Origin: Phyllobacterium sophorae
GTDB taxonomy: Bacteria; Pseudomonadota; Alphaproteobacteria; Rhizobiales; Rhizobiaceae
Direction of reading: 5' to 3'
DNA length: 64,000 nucleotides
Assembly: GCF_003010965.1 (NCBI RefSeq)
Contig: NZ_PGGM01000010.1
Coordinates: forward strand, 1 to 64,000
Made by a program: the position numbers and the translations under genes. The notes beneath the pieces are model-generated. The model was not told the origin of the DNA and did not search any database. It worked only from the letters and a program-made list of their open reading frames with translations. Below are positions 37,773-46,458 of this stretch, piece after piece. The stretch's first letter is position 1, and every line of letters begins with the position of its first letter.

Positions 37773-37843
37773 TGTCGTTGCTCCCTTTCCTAATTGCTCC
37801 CTCAAGCGAGAATCCAGCCAAGTCGTTTGACCGCCACGTCTAG

Positions 37844-38002
37844 CCGCTCCTCTTCGAGGACGTGGCAGGATAACATCACGAAACGATAGCGGGCAGCGAT
37901 CGAGCCCGCTTGGGCTACAACGCACATCAACTTGGGCGGTGAAGAACTAACGCCTTGCCAAGCGCGGTGCCGATTAGGAACGATTATCCAATTGACCTTG
38001 GT
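37844..38002. repeat. Dispersed palindromic repeat, copy B
   Basis: Aligns to 27928-28100. Core palindrome AGCGGGC (37888-37894), AG, CGATCG, A, GCCCGCT (37904-37910), with conserved flanks such as GAAACGAT on one side and TTGGGCTACAACGCAC on the other. It lies 72 bp upstream of the CYTH-CHAD gene on the same strand relation as copy A to the XRE gene. Confidence 0.75.
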
Positions 38003-38391
38003 GCCGCCATCGCGGTCGACGACCTATTTGATTTGGTAACCAAAGGAGCAGGAGCGGTGTGGCTGGCTATCGCCCTCAAGATTGGGGCGGGTGCATTCCA
38101 TTCTTTGCCTGGATGACGTGGCCTATTTTGGGTGGACCCAGCAGTTCGGACATGATCAAGGTACCTGTAGACTTGCCCGATATTTGAAGAGCAGCTGAAG
38201 CATGCCCATTTCGGCCGGCATGCGTTGTGGACATCGATTTCGGCAGTGGCAACGCGCAGGAAGCCAAATCCGATCGAGGTGGAGCGTTCGCTTCCTGCCG
38301 TGATCAAGATTTGTCGTTCGCCCTTGCCCGAATGAAATTGCTGACACAATGTTATGGCAATCTGACTGCGCACACCAGAAAAATCCTTTTC
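38003..38391. other. Intergenic region with possible transposase debris
   Basis: About 390 bp. A minus-strand frame (EIDVHNACRPKWACFSCSS) faintly recalls the zinc-knuckle of IS66-type transposases but continues into nonsense. I do not call an element. Confidence 0.3.
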
Positions 38392-38607
38392 ATGACCCAA
38401 CCCCCTCAGCTCATTGTTGTCATGGCATTCTTCAGGTCGGATGACGGTAAGCTCGTGCCGGCGTTTGACGCTGCAAAGTTTGACAGCGAAGAGCAGGCGC
38501 TTCGCACGGCACGCCACCTGGCCGGCAAGCACGCCGGCGTGATCGCCTGGAGCCGGGAGGCAGAACCGGGTATGGATGGGTACGGACCGCCGACGGTTCT
38601 GTTTTAA
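38392..38607 (+). CDS. Small hypothetical protein, 71 residues
   Basis: From the ATG at 38392: MTQPPQLIVVMAFFRSDDGK, then DAAKFDSEEQALRTARHLAG and AGVIAWSREAEPGMDGYGPP. It looks like a compact soluble alpha/beta protein of the kind common as an orphan in rhizobia. Function unknown. It is followed 23 bp later by another small gene on the same strand. Confidence 0.55.
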   Translation: MTQPPQLIVVMAFFRSDDGKLVPAFDAAKFDSEEQALRTARHLAGKHAGVIAWSREAEPGMDGYGPPTVLF

Positions 38608-38633
38608 TCTGGCGACGTACCCGATCTGGAGTG

Positions 38634-38915
38634 ATGACGAGAGTACGGAATACGATCAATCGCGATCTGATCAGGTACGCTAACGATTCTCTATTTCTCA
38701 TAACCCAGGAAAAACAAGCGCTTCTCCGCGAGGCATCTGCCGCCATCCGTTGTTACCAGACCCTGGCTGCGATCTCGGGACACTCGGCAAACGATGACGA
38801 TGCGGATCTCGCAGTTCGGTTGAGCCGGTTCGGCGATGATATCGATTTCCGCTACGCCGACGAAACCAAGGCGATTATGCTTGAGGCTGCAGACGCATCA
38901 GATTTCTGCGGCTGA
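38634..38915 (+). CDS. Small hypothetical protein, about 93 residues
   Basis: The ATG at 38634 (GTG at 38631 also possible) lies 5 bases after GGAG. Product: MTRVRNTINRDLIRYANDSL, LLREASAAIRCYQTLAAISG, helical throughout. No family recognised. Probably co-transcribed with the small gene ending at 38607. Confidence 0.45.
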   Translation: MTRVRNTINRDLIRYANDSLFLITQEKQALLREASAAIRCYQTLAAISGHSANDDDADLAVRLSRFGDDIDFRYADETKAIMLEAADASDFCG

Positions 38916-39110
38916 TGCTGGGTATCAAGCAAGAGATCCTTGATGGAACCCTTTGAGCCCGAAATGCGGATCGCTCGCTTGCCTGGAAAACCCGAAGTCC
39001 CGGCAGCCTGTCAGGATAGACCAATCGCAGGGAGCCTCAACACTGAAGCCGGCTGTCTGAAAAATGATACATGCCGCTGATACGATTTGGTGTTGAATTT
39101 AGGATTTCAT

Positions 39111-39338
39111 ATGGATCATATCCGCTTTTCCGAATGCCTCGCCTACCTGTTCTGGTCGCAGGAAACGCTTGCCGGCATACTCGAATGCGACCGCTATCTC
39201 GTGCGGGCATGGGCGGAGGGCCGGCAGCCGGTTCCAGCATGCATCGCCGCCTGGATTGAAACGCTCGCTCTCGTGCACGAGGTGACGGGGATCCCGGATG
39301 GTTACAAGGGAAAGCAACTCCGCGAGTGTACGCATTAA
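39111..39338 (+). CDS. Small putative DNA-binding protein, 75 residues
   Basis: The ATG at 39111 is preceded by AGGA. MDHIRFSECLAYLFWSQETL and AGILECDRYLVRAWAEGRQP are consistent with a Cro/YdaS-like helix-turn-helix (second helix then recognition helix with RAWAEG), followed by VPACIAAWIETLALVHEVTG. Orphan; target unknown. It is followed by a strong hairpin. Confidence 0.5.
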   Translation: MDHIRFSECLAYLFWSQETLAGILECDRYLVRAWAEGRQPVPACIAAWIETLALVHEVTGIPDGYKGKQLRECTH

Positions 39339-39444
39339 GCTAATGTGGGACATCATCGTCCTGGCATCGCAAATGGCGGCTCCGGAGAATTCACGGCTTG
39401 TTGAGCTTCTGATTTATATTGGGGCGCCGGGGCTGTAACGAGTA

Positions 39445-39483
39445 AGGCTCAGTAGTTTGCAAGGGAGCCACACTACTGAGCCT
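39445..39483. terminator. Bidirectional terminator-like hairpin
   Basis: AGGCTCAGTAGT (39445-39456) and ACTACTGAGCCT (39472-39483) form a perfect 12-bp stem with a 15-base loop. It lies between a plus-strand gene ending at 39338 and minus-strand genes ending at 39565. Confidence 0.65.
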
Positions 39484-39564
39484 CATGCCGGGATAACGGC
39501 CCGGCGAAACACTTTACGCCAAGATGATCATCCTGGAAATTATCATCAAAATAGCTAATTGGGT

Positions 39565-39777
39565 TCAGGGCTTAGCAATTGACCAACCGTTGGCAGAGGA
39601 AGGCAAGCTCAGATCCGTTGCGCTGGCTTCCGCTTGCTTGGTCCCAGCGGCCCCGTTGGCGCCAGCCTGCCCGCGGCTTGCATAACCCGCCTGGCCAGGC
39701 AGAATGGCCTGAATCCCATTTCCGGCTTGATCGGCGTCCCAGATTTGGTGGTAGATATCCAAACTGTCGCTCTCCAT
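39565..39777 (-). CDS. Small Gly/Ala-rich protein downstream of the PLD-like gene
   Basis: A 70-codon frame whose ATG at 39777 lies 19 bp after the PLD-like gene and has GAGGAA just upstream. Product: MESDSLDIYHQIWDADQAGN, then QAGYASRGQAGANGAAGTKQ. No family known. Spacing and ribosome site suggest it is co-transcribed with the PLD-like gene, but short frames of this composition can be spurious. Confidence 0.4.
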   Translation of the reverse strand: MESDSLDIYHQIWDADQAGNGIQAILPGQAGYASRGQAGANGAAGTKQAEASATDLSLPSSANGWSIAKP

Positions 39778-39796
39778 GGTTCCTCGGCGCCAATAC

Positions 39797-41773
39797 TCAT
39801 CCTTGCGCGAAATACCGCATCAAGGCTCCCTTTGAATGATCGGCATATCCATCGAGCCAGGCATCATCGGTGGCGAGAAAGCCAGACCAGCCCTTCTTGC
39901 CCTGGCGTTTAAGCTCCGCCTCAACGGCCCGAAAGCGATAATGATCGTACACATCGAGAATATGAACGGCGTAAGCCTCAGCCAAAGCCTTGTCGCCGCG
40001 TACGATCACGAAGTTCTCGTCGTTAGAATAGGACGCCTTGAAGCCGAGATTGTGGCTGCCAAGGATGACTACACAGTCATTGGATAGCGGATCGATGACA
40101 ACGAGCTTGTCGTGAATGATCGCGCCAATGCCCCCCTTGGCGGTCAATTCTTCAGCGCCGAAGTCGGCGAGCAGTGCGCGATCATCGATGCGCGAGGCGC
40201 GCACGATCGAGACATTGGCCTCCTGGAATGTGTGCGGCGACACTCCCTCCTCGTCGTCGTCCGGATCATCGGGATCGTGCTTCCTGCCCGGCACGTAATT
40301 GGGCATGGCTTGCGCACTGGAAACCGCCCCGGTGACGATGAGCTTTTGGTCCTTAAGGCCAATATCGATTGCTTCCCCTACGATGCAGTCCTTGCCGCGC
40401 TGTGCTGGGTAGAATGCGAGGAACAGGACCGTATCTTCAGCCCGGCGCATCAGCCGATAAACCTCACGCAGATCCGGCGGAGTAGCGGAACCCTTCTTTC
40501 TGCTTTGCATATTTGGCGAGAACCATGCTTCGATCGTGGCGCCGCTAGCAAGCGTTATGCGGGACGGCGTTTCGTTCTTCCTCCGAAAGTCCTTGCCTTG
40601 CTGATTGTCGGGCATGCCATCGTCGAATTCGGCAGGGACTTCGATCTCGTCCTCAAGCATCCGCTGCCAATAATCGACAAAGGCACCAGCAACCTGATCG
40701 TTCTCAATCAGGAGTGCGTTGTTGGTCTGTCCCGCGAGACCTGTCGCAGTCCAATTTGTACTGCCCGTGAACACTGCCCGTGCACTACCGTCGTCCGGGA
40801 TATGTACAACAAATTTGTTGTGGCCGATGTGGGTGGAGTTGTTGAACATACGATGCTGGATGTCGACACCGGCCGCGATCAGCGCTTCTCGTGCTTTTGC
40901 ATTCCGGGCGTCCCAGCCCCCATCAACCAGACCGGTATTTGCCAGGATGATGCGGATACGATCCTTATTGGCAAGAAGGAGTTCAAGGAGTTCTTCATCT
41001 TCCAGTTCGTAGAGGGCTATCAGAAACTTGCCCGGCCGAAGGAACAATTCGTGGAGCAAAGGCAGAACATCGCCCGCGAGATATTTTCGGATTCCGTTTT
41101 TCGGATCCGAGATCATATTAATCAATTCATTCGGCTCTTTCACACCATCTGCCAACAACACATTGCGAAGCCACTGCGCCGCAAGGATACCGTTGGTGAA
41201 GGTCGACTGAAATGAACCAATCTTTCGCGTCACGACAACCGGATTCGTCGACACAACTGGACCGAGATAGCCGAGAGGACGCGGAGTCCCCTCATAAGCC
41301 TTGACTTCGATTTTCTCGAAGCCACCCGTGGCAGCCTCGATTGGCTTACCCTTATCGTCGAGCTTGTTGATCTTCACCAGTTGGGGGGTGGGATCTGGGG
41401 CCGCTTCAAGGCCAGGCTTCAGATCGCCCAATGGCCGAATATCGTACCGGACTTTAACGTTATCGGGACGACGCTCTGCCCTGTTCCGGCGCTTGCGCAA
41501 TGTAAGGTCACGCCACGCAAGTTTCTGCACGGGCCACACGGACGTTGTTTGCGGCAGCCAATGCGGGTTCCGTTGTCCCTTGAAGGCCACCCAGGCGGCG
41601 CAGGTTACCCGATCATCTTGGCCATCCGGGCGCTTCGCAACACTTTCGTCCTCGTTCAGGTAAACGCGGACCACTTCGAAACCAAGGCATTCATCGATTT
41701 TTTCGTCAATATCCCACGCGACATAAGCAACTTCATTGTTCACGTAAGCGCGTGCTGAAACAATCTTCCCCAT
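39797..41773 (-). CDS. Phospholipase D-like protein with two HKD motifs
   Basis: A protein of 658 residues from the ATG at 41773, chosen for GGGGAGG just upstream. The first 190 residues are an N-terminal region of unknown fold (MGKIVSARAYVNNEVAYVAW). Two PLD half-domains follow: His318/Lys320 in GHNKFVVHIPDD with GSTNWT, and a canonical HxKx4D His554/Lys556/Asp561 in IHDKLVVIDP with LGSHNLG. No signal peptide or membrane helix, so it is a cytoplasmic phosphodiesterase acting on lipid or nucleic acid. Some PLD-superfamily proteins are defence nucleases, but nothing adjacent decides the substrate. Confidence 0.8.
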   Translation of the reverse strand: MGKIVSARAYVNNEVAYVAWDIDEKIDECLGFEVVRVYLNEDESVAKRPDGQDDRVTCAAWVAFKGQRNPHWLPQTTSVWPVQKLAWRDLTLRKRRNRAERRPDNVKVRYDIRPLGDLKPGLEAAPDPTPQLVKINKLDDKGKPIEAATGGFEKIEVKAYEGTPRPLGYLGPVVSTNPVVVTRKIGSFQSTFTNGILAAQWLRNVLLADGVKEPNELINMISDPKNGIRKYLAGDVLPLLHELFLRPGKFLIALYELEDEELLELLLANKDRIRIILANTGLVDGGWDARNAKAREALIAAGVDIQHRMFNNSTHIGHNKFVVHIPDDGSARAVFTGSTNWTATGLAGQTNNALLIENDQVAGAFVDYWQRMLEDEIEVPAEFDDGMPDNQQGKDFRRKNETPSRITLASGATIEAWFSPNMQSRKKGSATPPDLREVYRLMRRAEDTVLFLAFYPAQRGKDCIVGEAIDIGLKDQKLIVTGAVSSAQAMPNYVPGRKHDPDDPDDDEEGVSPHTFQEANVSIVRASRIDDRALLADFGAEELTAKGGIGAIIHDKLVVIDPLSNDCVVILGSHNLGFKASYSNDENFVIVRGDKALAEAYAVHILDVYDHYRFRAVEAELKRQGKKGWSGFLATDDAWLDGYADHSKGALMRYFAQG

Positions 41774-42228
41774 GCTCGCCTCCCCATACTGGACGATCAA
41801 ACAATGCACAATTGATATGTCATTCTCACGACAAATAATACGACGGTATTCATGTCCAATTGCCAGAATTATTCTCTCATTAACTCCAACTTTGAATTCA
41901 GAAAGCCTGCATTTTCGACGTAGATTCAAGTATTTATCGTCATCGAGTTATCAATGCTGGAATACCTTTTGGCCAAGCTTACCCATTTTGGAGTACTTGC
42001 TCGATTTTGAAGGAAGGTCCACTCTAACGACATTATAGACAAGCGTGATCGGGGGATCGGCAATGCGGTGTTGGGCATATACTGAAAGATATTTGTCACC
42101 GGAGAGCCGCTTAGTATCTTCTCTATGATCCAGAGAGGATCAGGATGGCTAAACCCCCGCCAATTCTCGCCGATTTACTAAAGGTAGCGTTAATTCATAC
42201 TTCGCAAAGATGTTGGTTGGGGGATTCA
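41774..42228. other. Intergenic region between divergent genes
   Basis: About 455 bp, AT-rich at 41790-42060, separating the PLD-like gene from a plus-strand membrane protein gene. It should hold both promoters. No specific box recognised. Confidence 0.35.
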
Positions 42229-42849
42229 ATGCATCGTTTCTTTCGGGTAACTCTCCGCCTTTTGATAGTTTCCGCGTCCTTCGCAGCTGCGACCTTGGCT
42301 GCAAATGCGCAAGAATCGGTAGCTCGGAACAGTAGCGCAGGTTTCGGGCTCAATGACTTTGTGTTCATGGCAGGCGGTGTAGTCATCGCCGCCCTGGCTC
42401 TTTCGCTTATCTTCAGGAAAATCGATGTCTCCGTGGGGCAAGCGGTGATCGCTGGCGCGGGTGTCGCGCTGTTCTGTCTTCCCTTCGTCACGACGTTTGA
42501 ATGGTCAGACAAGGGTTTTAAATTTACAACAAGGACAGAAACTTCGGAACTCGCCACACAAGTGACGAGTCTTGCGAACGAGGGAATTAAGACGAGGGAA
42601 GATCTCACGAAAGTTACAGAAGCCTTGCGGGTCGCCAACGAAAAGATCGCGCTACTCCAGAACTCGGGCGGCAATACTCCGAGCGCCACGCCCTCGCCTA
42701 CTGTGGTGCCGAATTGGACGAAGTTTAGTAGTCCAGCGTTCTTCGATGATCTGATGAAAAGAAACGAAGACGGTCTGAAAACGAGCACTCAAAACCTCGG
42801 AAAAATTCAAACGTTACAAGAATCTTTGGGGAGAGCTCAAACGCAGTAG
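42229..42849 (+). CDS. Exported/membrane protein with coiled-coil tail, function unknown
   Basis: About 206 residues from the ATG at 42229 (GGGGG 6 bases upstream; a frame from 42145 is possible). Signal-like segment FFRVTLRLLIVSASFAAATL with cleavage near ANA-Q; two further membrane helices (FVFMAGGVVIAALALSLIF and AVIAGAGVALFCLPFVTTF). A helical region ELATQVTSLANEGIKTREDL, probably coiled coil, then a Pro/Thr-rich linker follow. The last 60 residues are polar. No family recognised. A GC-rich hairpin follows the gene. Confidence 0.6.
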   Translation: MHRFFRVTLRLLIVSASFAAATLAANAQESVARNSSAGFGLNDFVFMAGGVVIAALALSLIFRKIDVSVGQAVIAGAGVALFCLPFVTTFEWSDKGFKFTTRTETSELATQVTSLANEGIKTREDLTKVTEALRVANEKIALLQNSGGNTPSATPSPTVVPNWTKFSSPAFFDDLMKRNEDGLKTSTQNLGKIQTLQESLGRAQTQ

Positions 42850-42924
42850 CACGATCCAAATCGCACAGTGGACTTCAAGTCACACTCACGCGCGCTTCGC
42901 TCCCAGGAATCGGCATTTGCACAC

Positions 42925-42945
42925 GGCGGCCGCAAGTCGGCCGCC
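42925..42945 (+). terminator. GC-rich hairpin after the membrane protein gene
   Basis: GGCGGCCG (42925-42932), loop CAAGT, CGGCCGCC (42938-42945): perfect 8-bp stem 76 bp past the stop. Only a two-T tail follows. Confidence 0.5.
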
Positions 42946-43241
42946 TTGGAGGCATTCGAACAGTCGGGCTTGCAAAACTGGTGACCGATTTACACGGGAT
43001 CAGTGGCGCTAAATGGCGATGGATCAAGTTCCCCCACTGGTAAATCTCTGCCAACGGAAGTTGCGGCACCGTCTCAGACAAACCCGTGTTTCCCCAACAT
43101 TTCTTCAACGGGTTGATCCGAAGCGAGGCACCGAAGTTCATCAACTGCAACTCAACAAGCGGCGCAGGTCGGACTGTCCCAATTGTAATGTCGGGGCAAA
43201 AATGTCAGGTTTTTCACAGGTTAGATGCAGGAATGGATTGA
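42946..43241. other. Leader region of the MucR-like gene
   Basis: About 300 bp with no gene. AGGA lies shortly before the MucR start. MucR proteins often autoregulate, so operators are expected here, but I could not define one. Confidence 0.3.
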
Positions 43242-43670
43242 ATGAGTGCTTTAAAAGCAAAAAGTGAGTTGCTCATTGAACTGACGGCAGGATTGGTCGC
43301 CGCCTATGTCGGCAAGAATGCGCAGCGGCCGGCCGATCTCCCGGACTTGATCGCCAACGTGTACGCAGTGCTGGCCAATCTCGACACGACCAAAGAAGAA
43401 TCTGCCATTGCGCCGGTCAGGTCCGAGCCCGCCGTGAATCCGAAGAAGTCGATTACTCCCGATTACCTCATCTGTCTGGAGGACGGGAAAAAATTCAAAT
43501 CGCTGAAGCGCCATTTATCGATCAGTTTCGGCCTGACGCCGCAGCAGTATCGCCAACGGTGGGATCTCGATCCAACCTATCCGATGGTCGCGCCCAATTA
43601 CCAGGCACTTCGCTCGGCCATTGCAAAACGAACGGGCTTGGGGCGCAAGCCGAAGTCTGTTCCTGCGTAA
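43242..43670 (+). CDS. Ros/MucR-family regulator lacking full zinc-ligand set
   Basis: A protein of 142 residues: N-terminal oligomerisation helix (LIELTAGLVAAYVGKNAQRP) and the Ros-type zinc-finger-like domain ICLEDGKKFKSLKRHL then SISFGLTPQQYRQRWDL and PTYPMVAPNYQALRS. Ros/MucR proteins bind T-A-rich DNA and act as H-NS-like regulators of exopolysaccharide, virulence or symbiosis genes. Cys78 and His91 are present. The second position is Asp81, as in many MucR proteins, and the last expected His is Ser95 (RHLSISF in place of RHLxTHY), so metal binding is doubtful. Not in an operon. Confidence 0.87.
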   Translation: MSALKAKSELLIELTAGLVAAYVGKNAQRPADLPDLIANVYAVLANLDTTKEESAIAPVRSEPAVNPKKSITPDYLICLEDGKKFKSLKRHLSISFGLTPQQYRQRWDLDPTYPMVAPNYQALRSAIAKRTGLGRKPKSVPA

Positions 43671-44164
43671 ATCAGCGGCTACAGAATGCCACATTCTATC
43701 CAGTGCGCTGCGATGGCACGGGCGCGTGCGCCGCGCAATCCGTGATCGCGCACTCAGTTGCAGCTTTAGTGCGAAGACCATTCTGATCGGCGCCTGCAAA
43801 ACCTGGGCGCGCAGCTTCTCACGTAACGTCGAGCTGGAACCGCAGGTGCCCTCGCCGACCTTTACTCCAAGTCAAGCCGCACAAGCTCAAGGAAATTACT
43901 CGGTTATTCCTACGCCGTGGTATCCTTTCGTTCGCTTCGTTAGGCAAAGTCATCACGACCGGACCTTTCGACCGTCAATTGCAGGATTGCACAGTGTTGG
44001 AGGCAAAGCCTGGGCTAAACACAATTATTAATTGAGCCCCGGCTGGCAGTTGGTATGGTGCCGGCGCTGGCGGGCCTGCCGGTGGTCGTTGCCCCGATTT
44101 GCAATTATACCCTTTGCGGGGAAACGGCCCTTTTAATCCTCCCAAGGAGCCCGCGTGAGCGGGT
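43671..44164. other. Intergenic region after the MucR-like gene
   Basis: About 490 bp; no credible gene or repeat recognised before the hairpin repeat at 44165. Confidence 0.35.
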
Positions 44165-44210
44165 GAGGTCTGGCGGAAGCTCGAGCGCTTCTTTTCACAC
44201 GCCAGACCTC
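44165..44210. repeat. 41-bp hairpin repeat, copy 2
   Basis: GAGGTCTGGCG (44165-44175) and CGCCAGACCTC (44200-44210) form a perfect 11-bp inverted repeat around an inner palindrome GAAGCTCGAGCGCTTC. The part 44170-44210 matches 33340-33380 except for one base. Confidence 0.7.
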
Positions 44211-44537
44211 ATATATGGGCGACAGCGCAAGGAAGCCCCCTCAATCGACGCCGCATACATCTTCCCAGGCGTGGCCGCCTTAAGATGCGAATATACGAGC
44301 AGTTGGGTCGATGTGATCTTGCCGCGGCCATCGCGGCCGCGCAGCGGAAAAATCCGATCAGTTGGCAACGATCAGTTTTTCGCCGATTGTTCACAATTGT
44401 TCCTCAGGATCGACAGCCTTGTCGTCGTTTGCACATTTCTGAAGCCTGCAATACGGGCTGTGGCCAAACAACATAAGGCAATCTCCGCCGGCCCTCCTCA
44501 GGATCCACTGGCGCCAGGCGGCTCAATCAACGCTGCT

Positions 44538-45134
44538 CTACTCAGCAAGATCCTGCCGAAAAAGGGAAAGGCAGTCAGCAACCTTGCGCTTGGCCGGCTC
44601 CGGAAGCGAAAGAATCGGCCGGGGCGGTTCGGCCTGGCAGACGCCGAGCAAGTCGGCAAATGCATAGACCGACCGAAGGCTGGAGAACTGCTTGAAGAGG
44701 TCCCAGATAGGGGTCAGCGCGGCATCGAATCGGCGTGCATCTGCAACATCGCCAGCTCGAGCAGCCTTCACGATGCGCAGACATCTTCGGTGAGGGGGGG
44801 TGTAGGAGACGGCAGCAAGCAGGCCTGCGGATGCGCCCAGGGCCTTGGCATCCTGGGCCAACCTGACGGCCTCGTCGGTTCGCAAAGCACCGACTCCCAC
44901 GACAACCGGCGTGCGCCCACCGGTTTCCGCGAGAGCCAGCGCAAGAGCCCGGCGGCGTTCCTCCCGCGACAAGTACATATAGGTGCCGGTACTGCCGAGG
45001 AGTCCGATGGAATCGACCTCAGCCACGCAGAGTCGGGCAATAAGCTTGCGCAGCGCTTCCGCATCGATCTGGCCGTCGCGATCCATGGGCGTGATAGGGA
45101 ACGCGGATAGCCAGCTTAGAAATTTCATTTTCAT
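44538..45134 (-). pseudogene. DapA-family aldolase/synthase with large internal deletion
   Basis: A frame of 198 codons opens as a normal DHDPS-family protein: LSWLSAFPITPMDRDGQIDA, LGSTGTYMYLSREERRRALA, TPVVVGVGALRTDEAVRLAQ and AVSYTP. It then jumps directly to the C-terminal part (ARAGDVADARRFDAALTPIW, DLFKQFSSLRSVYAFADLLG). About 100 residues that normally hold the Tyr and Schiff-base Lys (YNxP and vKxS/P motifs) are gone; a short out-of-frame bit (LTEDVCAS) shows the edge. Family length is about 300. No enzyme activity is expected. Confidence 0.82.
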
Positions 45135-45169
45135 TCTCCGGTCGCCGTCTCATTAGCTGAAACGTTGGT

Positions 45170-45700
45170 TGTCGATTAAGTCTTGCCTCGTCACAAATCT
45201 TGCAGAGCCTGACGCAGATCAGCATGAGGTCGCTGACATTTTCAAGGCCGACCGAGAGACGGATGAGGCCCTCCCCGACCCTTCAATCAGATGAGCATCT
45301 TCCGGATCGCTTGGCGCGCCCGGATTATGCTGATGCTACATGAGACTGTCCGTATCTCCCAAGCTCACAGCACGCGTCAGCAACCGAAGTCGGTCCATCA
45401 TTCTTCGCAACCCTTCGAATCCCCTATGAGGGCGAAGGCAAGCATGCCAGACCCTTAGGCCATCTGCTTGCGAGCAATCGCGTGGTCGGGATGAGATTCC
45501 AGGACGATCCAGCAACGGATGGTTGCGCCTCGAGCATGCGCGCAATCGTTAGCGCCGGGGGCGCTGTGGCGCTTCATCCGCAGAACAGCGTCTTGGCCGC
45601 GCAGGATCAGGAATGCCGGGTGCGGCGACAATGTCGCCCCCCTGCAACGAATGAAGCGTAATGGTCCTCGCGAGATCCACATCCAATACGTCCTCGGCCG
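45170..45700 (-). pseudogene. Cys/Met-metabolism PLP enzyme (cystathionine gamma-synthase/methionine gamma-lyase type), C-terminal relic
   Basis: Minus-strand frames give, in order, TLSPHPAFLILRGQDAVLRM (family TxSPFxAWLxLRGLxTLxLRM), ESHPDHAIARKQM, DRLRLLTRAVSLGDTDSLM and EGLIRLSVGLENVSDLM. These are the C-terminal half of a MetB/MegL-type enzyme. Stops and frameshifts separate them, and the PLP-Lys half is absent. Confidence 0.75.
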
Positions 45701-45771
45701 TCATCTGCGCTGTAGGGCGTCCATCTATTTTGGCACTCCCTTACCCAGGTTTCTTGTTCAAAGGGCAATCA

Positions 45772-46264
45772 CTAAGGCCAAGATGACTGATCCTTCGGCA
45801 ATCGTTCGTCCGGATCGTGAACTTCTACGCTGTCGCTCGAGGTTGGCGCTGAAGACGACGAGGTTCGTTCCTCCGGCATGCCGGAGCGATGGAAAGAGAA
45901 TTCCCTGTATCCCGCCGTGATGACGATATCTGATAACATCCAGGATACTGGGGTTTTGAGATCGATCCGGGCGATTTTTCGCCATGGGCAGTCCCAATCA
46001 GCCCATTTCGAAGTCCCAGACCAGCGGATCGAACTCTTCTGACAGGTCAACGATCGGATCAAGTTGTGCCGTATACGCGGCAAGCGTTGCCGGTGGCGTG
46101 ATAGAGGCGCGTTGCCGATACTCCTCAAGAGCCGTTTGGGGCGCCCTGGAGAGATATAGTGCCTCAATTCCGGGGTCGATTGAATCGGCCACTATCCGTC
46201 GCGGCACCCGCCCCACTCGTTTGGAAGATGAGCCCACTTTGGGGTAGGAAGCGTGTTTAGAGAA
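45772..46264 (-). pseudogene. RES-domain toxin, frameshifted
   Basis: The minus-strand frame from about 46264 reads GIEALYLSRAPQTALEEYRQ and ATLAAYTAQLDPIVDLSEEF. After a shift near 46000 it continues ADWDCPWRKIARIDLKTPVS and WMLSDIVITAGYR, then in another frame GILFPSLRHAGGTNLVVFSA, and ends VEVHDPDERLPKDQSSWP. This is the RES family (NAD-degrading toxins of RES-Xre systems), with EALYLS, ALEEYRQ and ADWDxxWRxIA hallmarks. At least two frameshifts inactivate it, and no Xre-type antitoxin gene is next to it. Confidence 0.78.
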
Positions 46265-46458
46265 TTCATCACCGAGATGGTAGTGAGACCGCTGTTCCGT
46301 TGCGCCGCGTAAATTTAGAAAATTATCTCTATAGAATAAGTAGATTATTCTGTTCGATAGAACTGTCGATTTAGCGATGAGACTTTCAACGCCCAGCGGA
46401 CGTCGCGCTGGCCGCATGCGACTTGCTGTCTTCTTTTAAGATCAACCAGGAGATTTCC

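Noticed and set aside
37773-37925. An N-terminal extension of the CYTH-CHAD protein
   Set aside because: The extra 51 codons lie in and next to a dispersed repeat that also occurs elsewhere as non-coding DNA, and a good ribosome site precedes the ATG at 37772.
38030-38260. An IS66 transposase fragment
   Set aside because: Only a short CxxC-like stretch resembles the IS66 zinc knuckle; flanking residues do not align.
40112-41215. A 367-codon plus-strand open frame
   Set aside because: Antisense shadow of the PLD-like gene; the minus strand carries the HKD motifs.
44055-45110. A 351-codon plus-strand open frame
   Set aside because: It is antisense to the DapA-family gene at 44538-45134, its composition is poor in normal protein patterns, and the opposite strand has clear homology.
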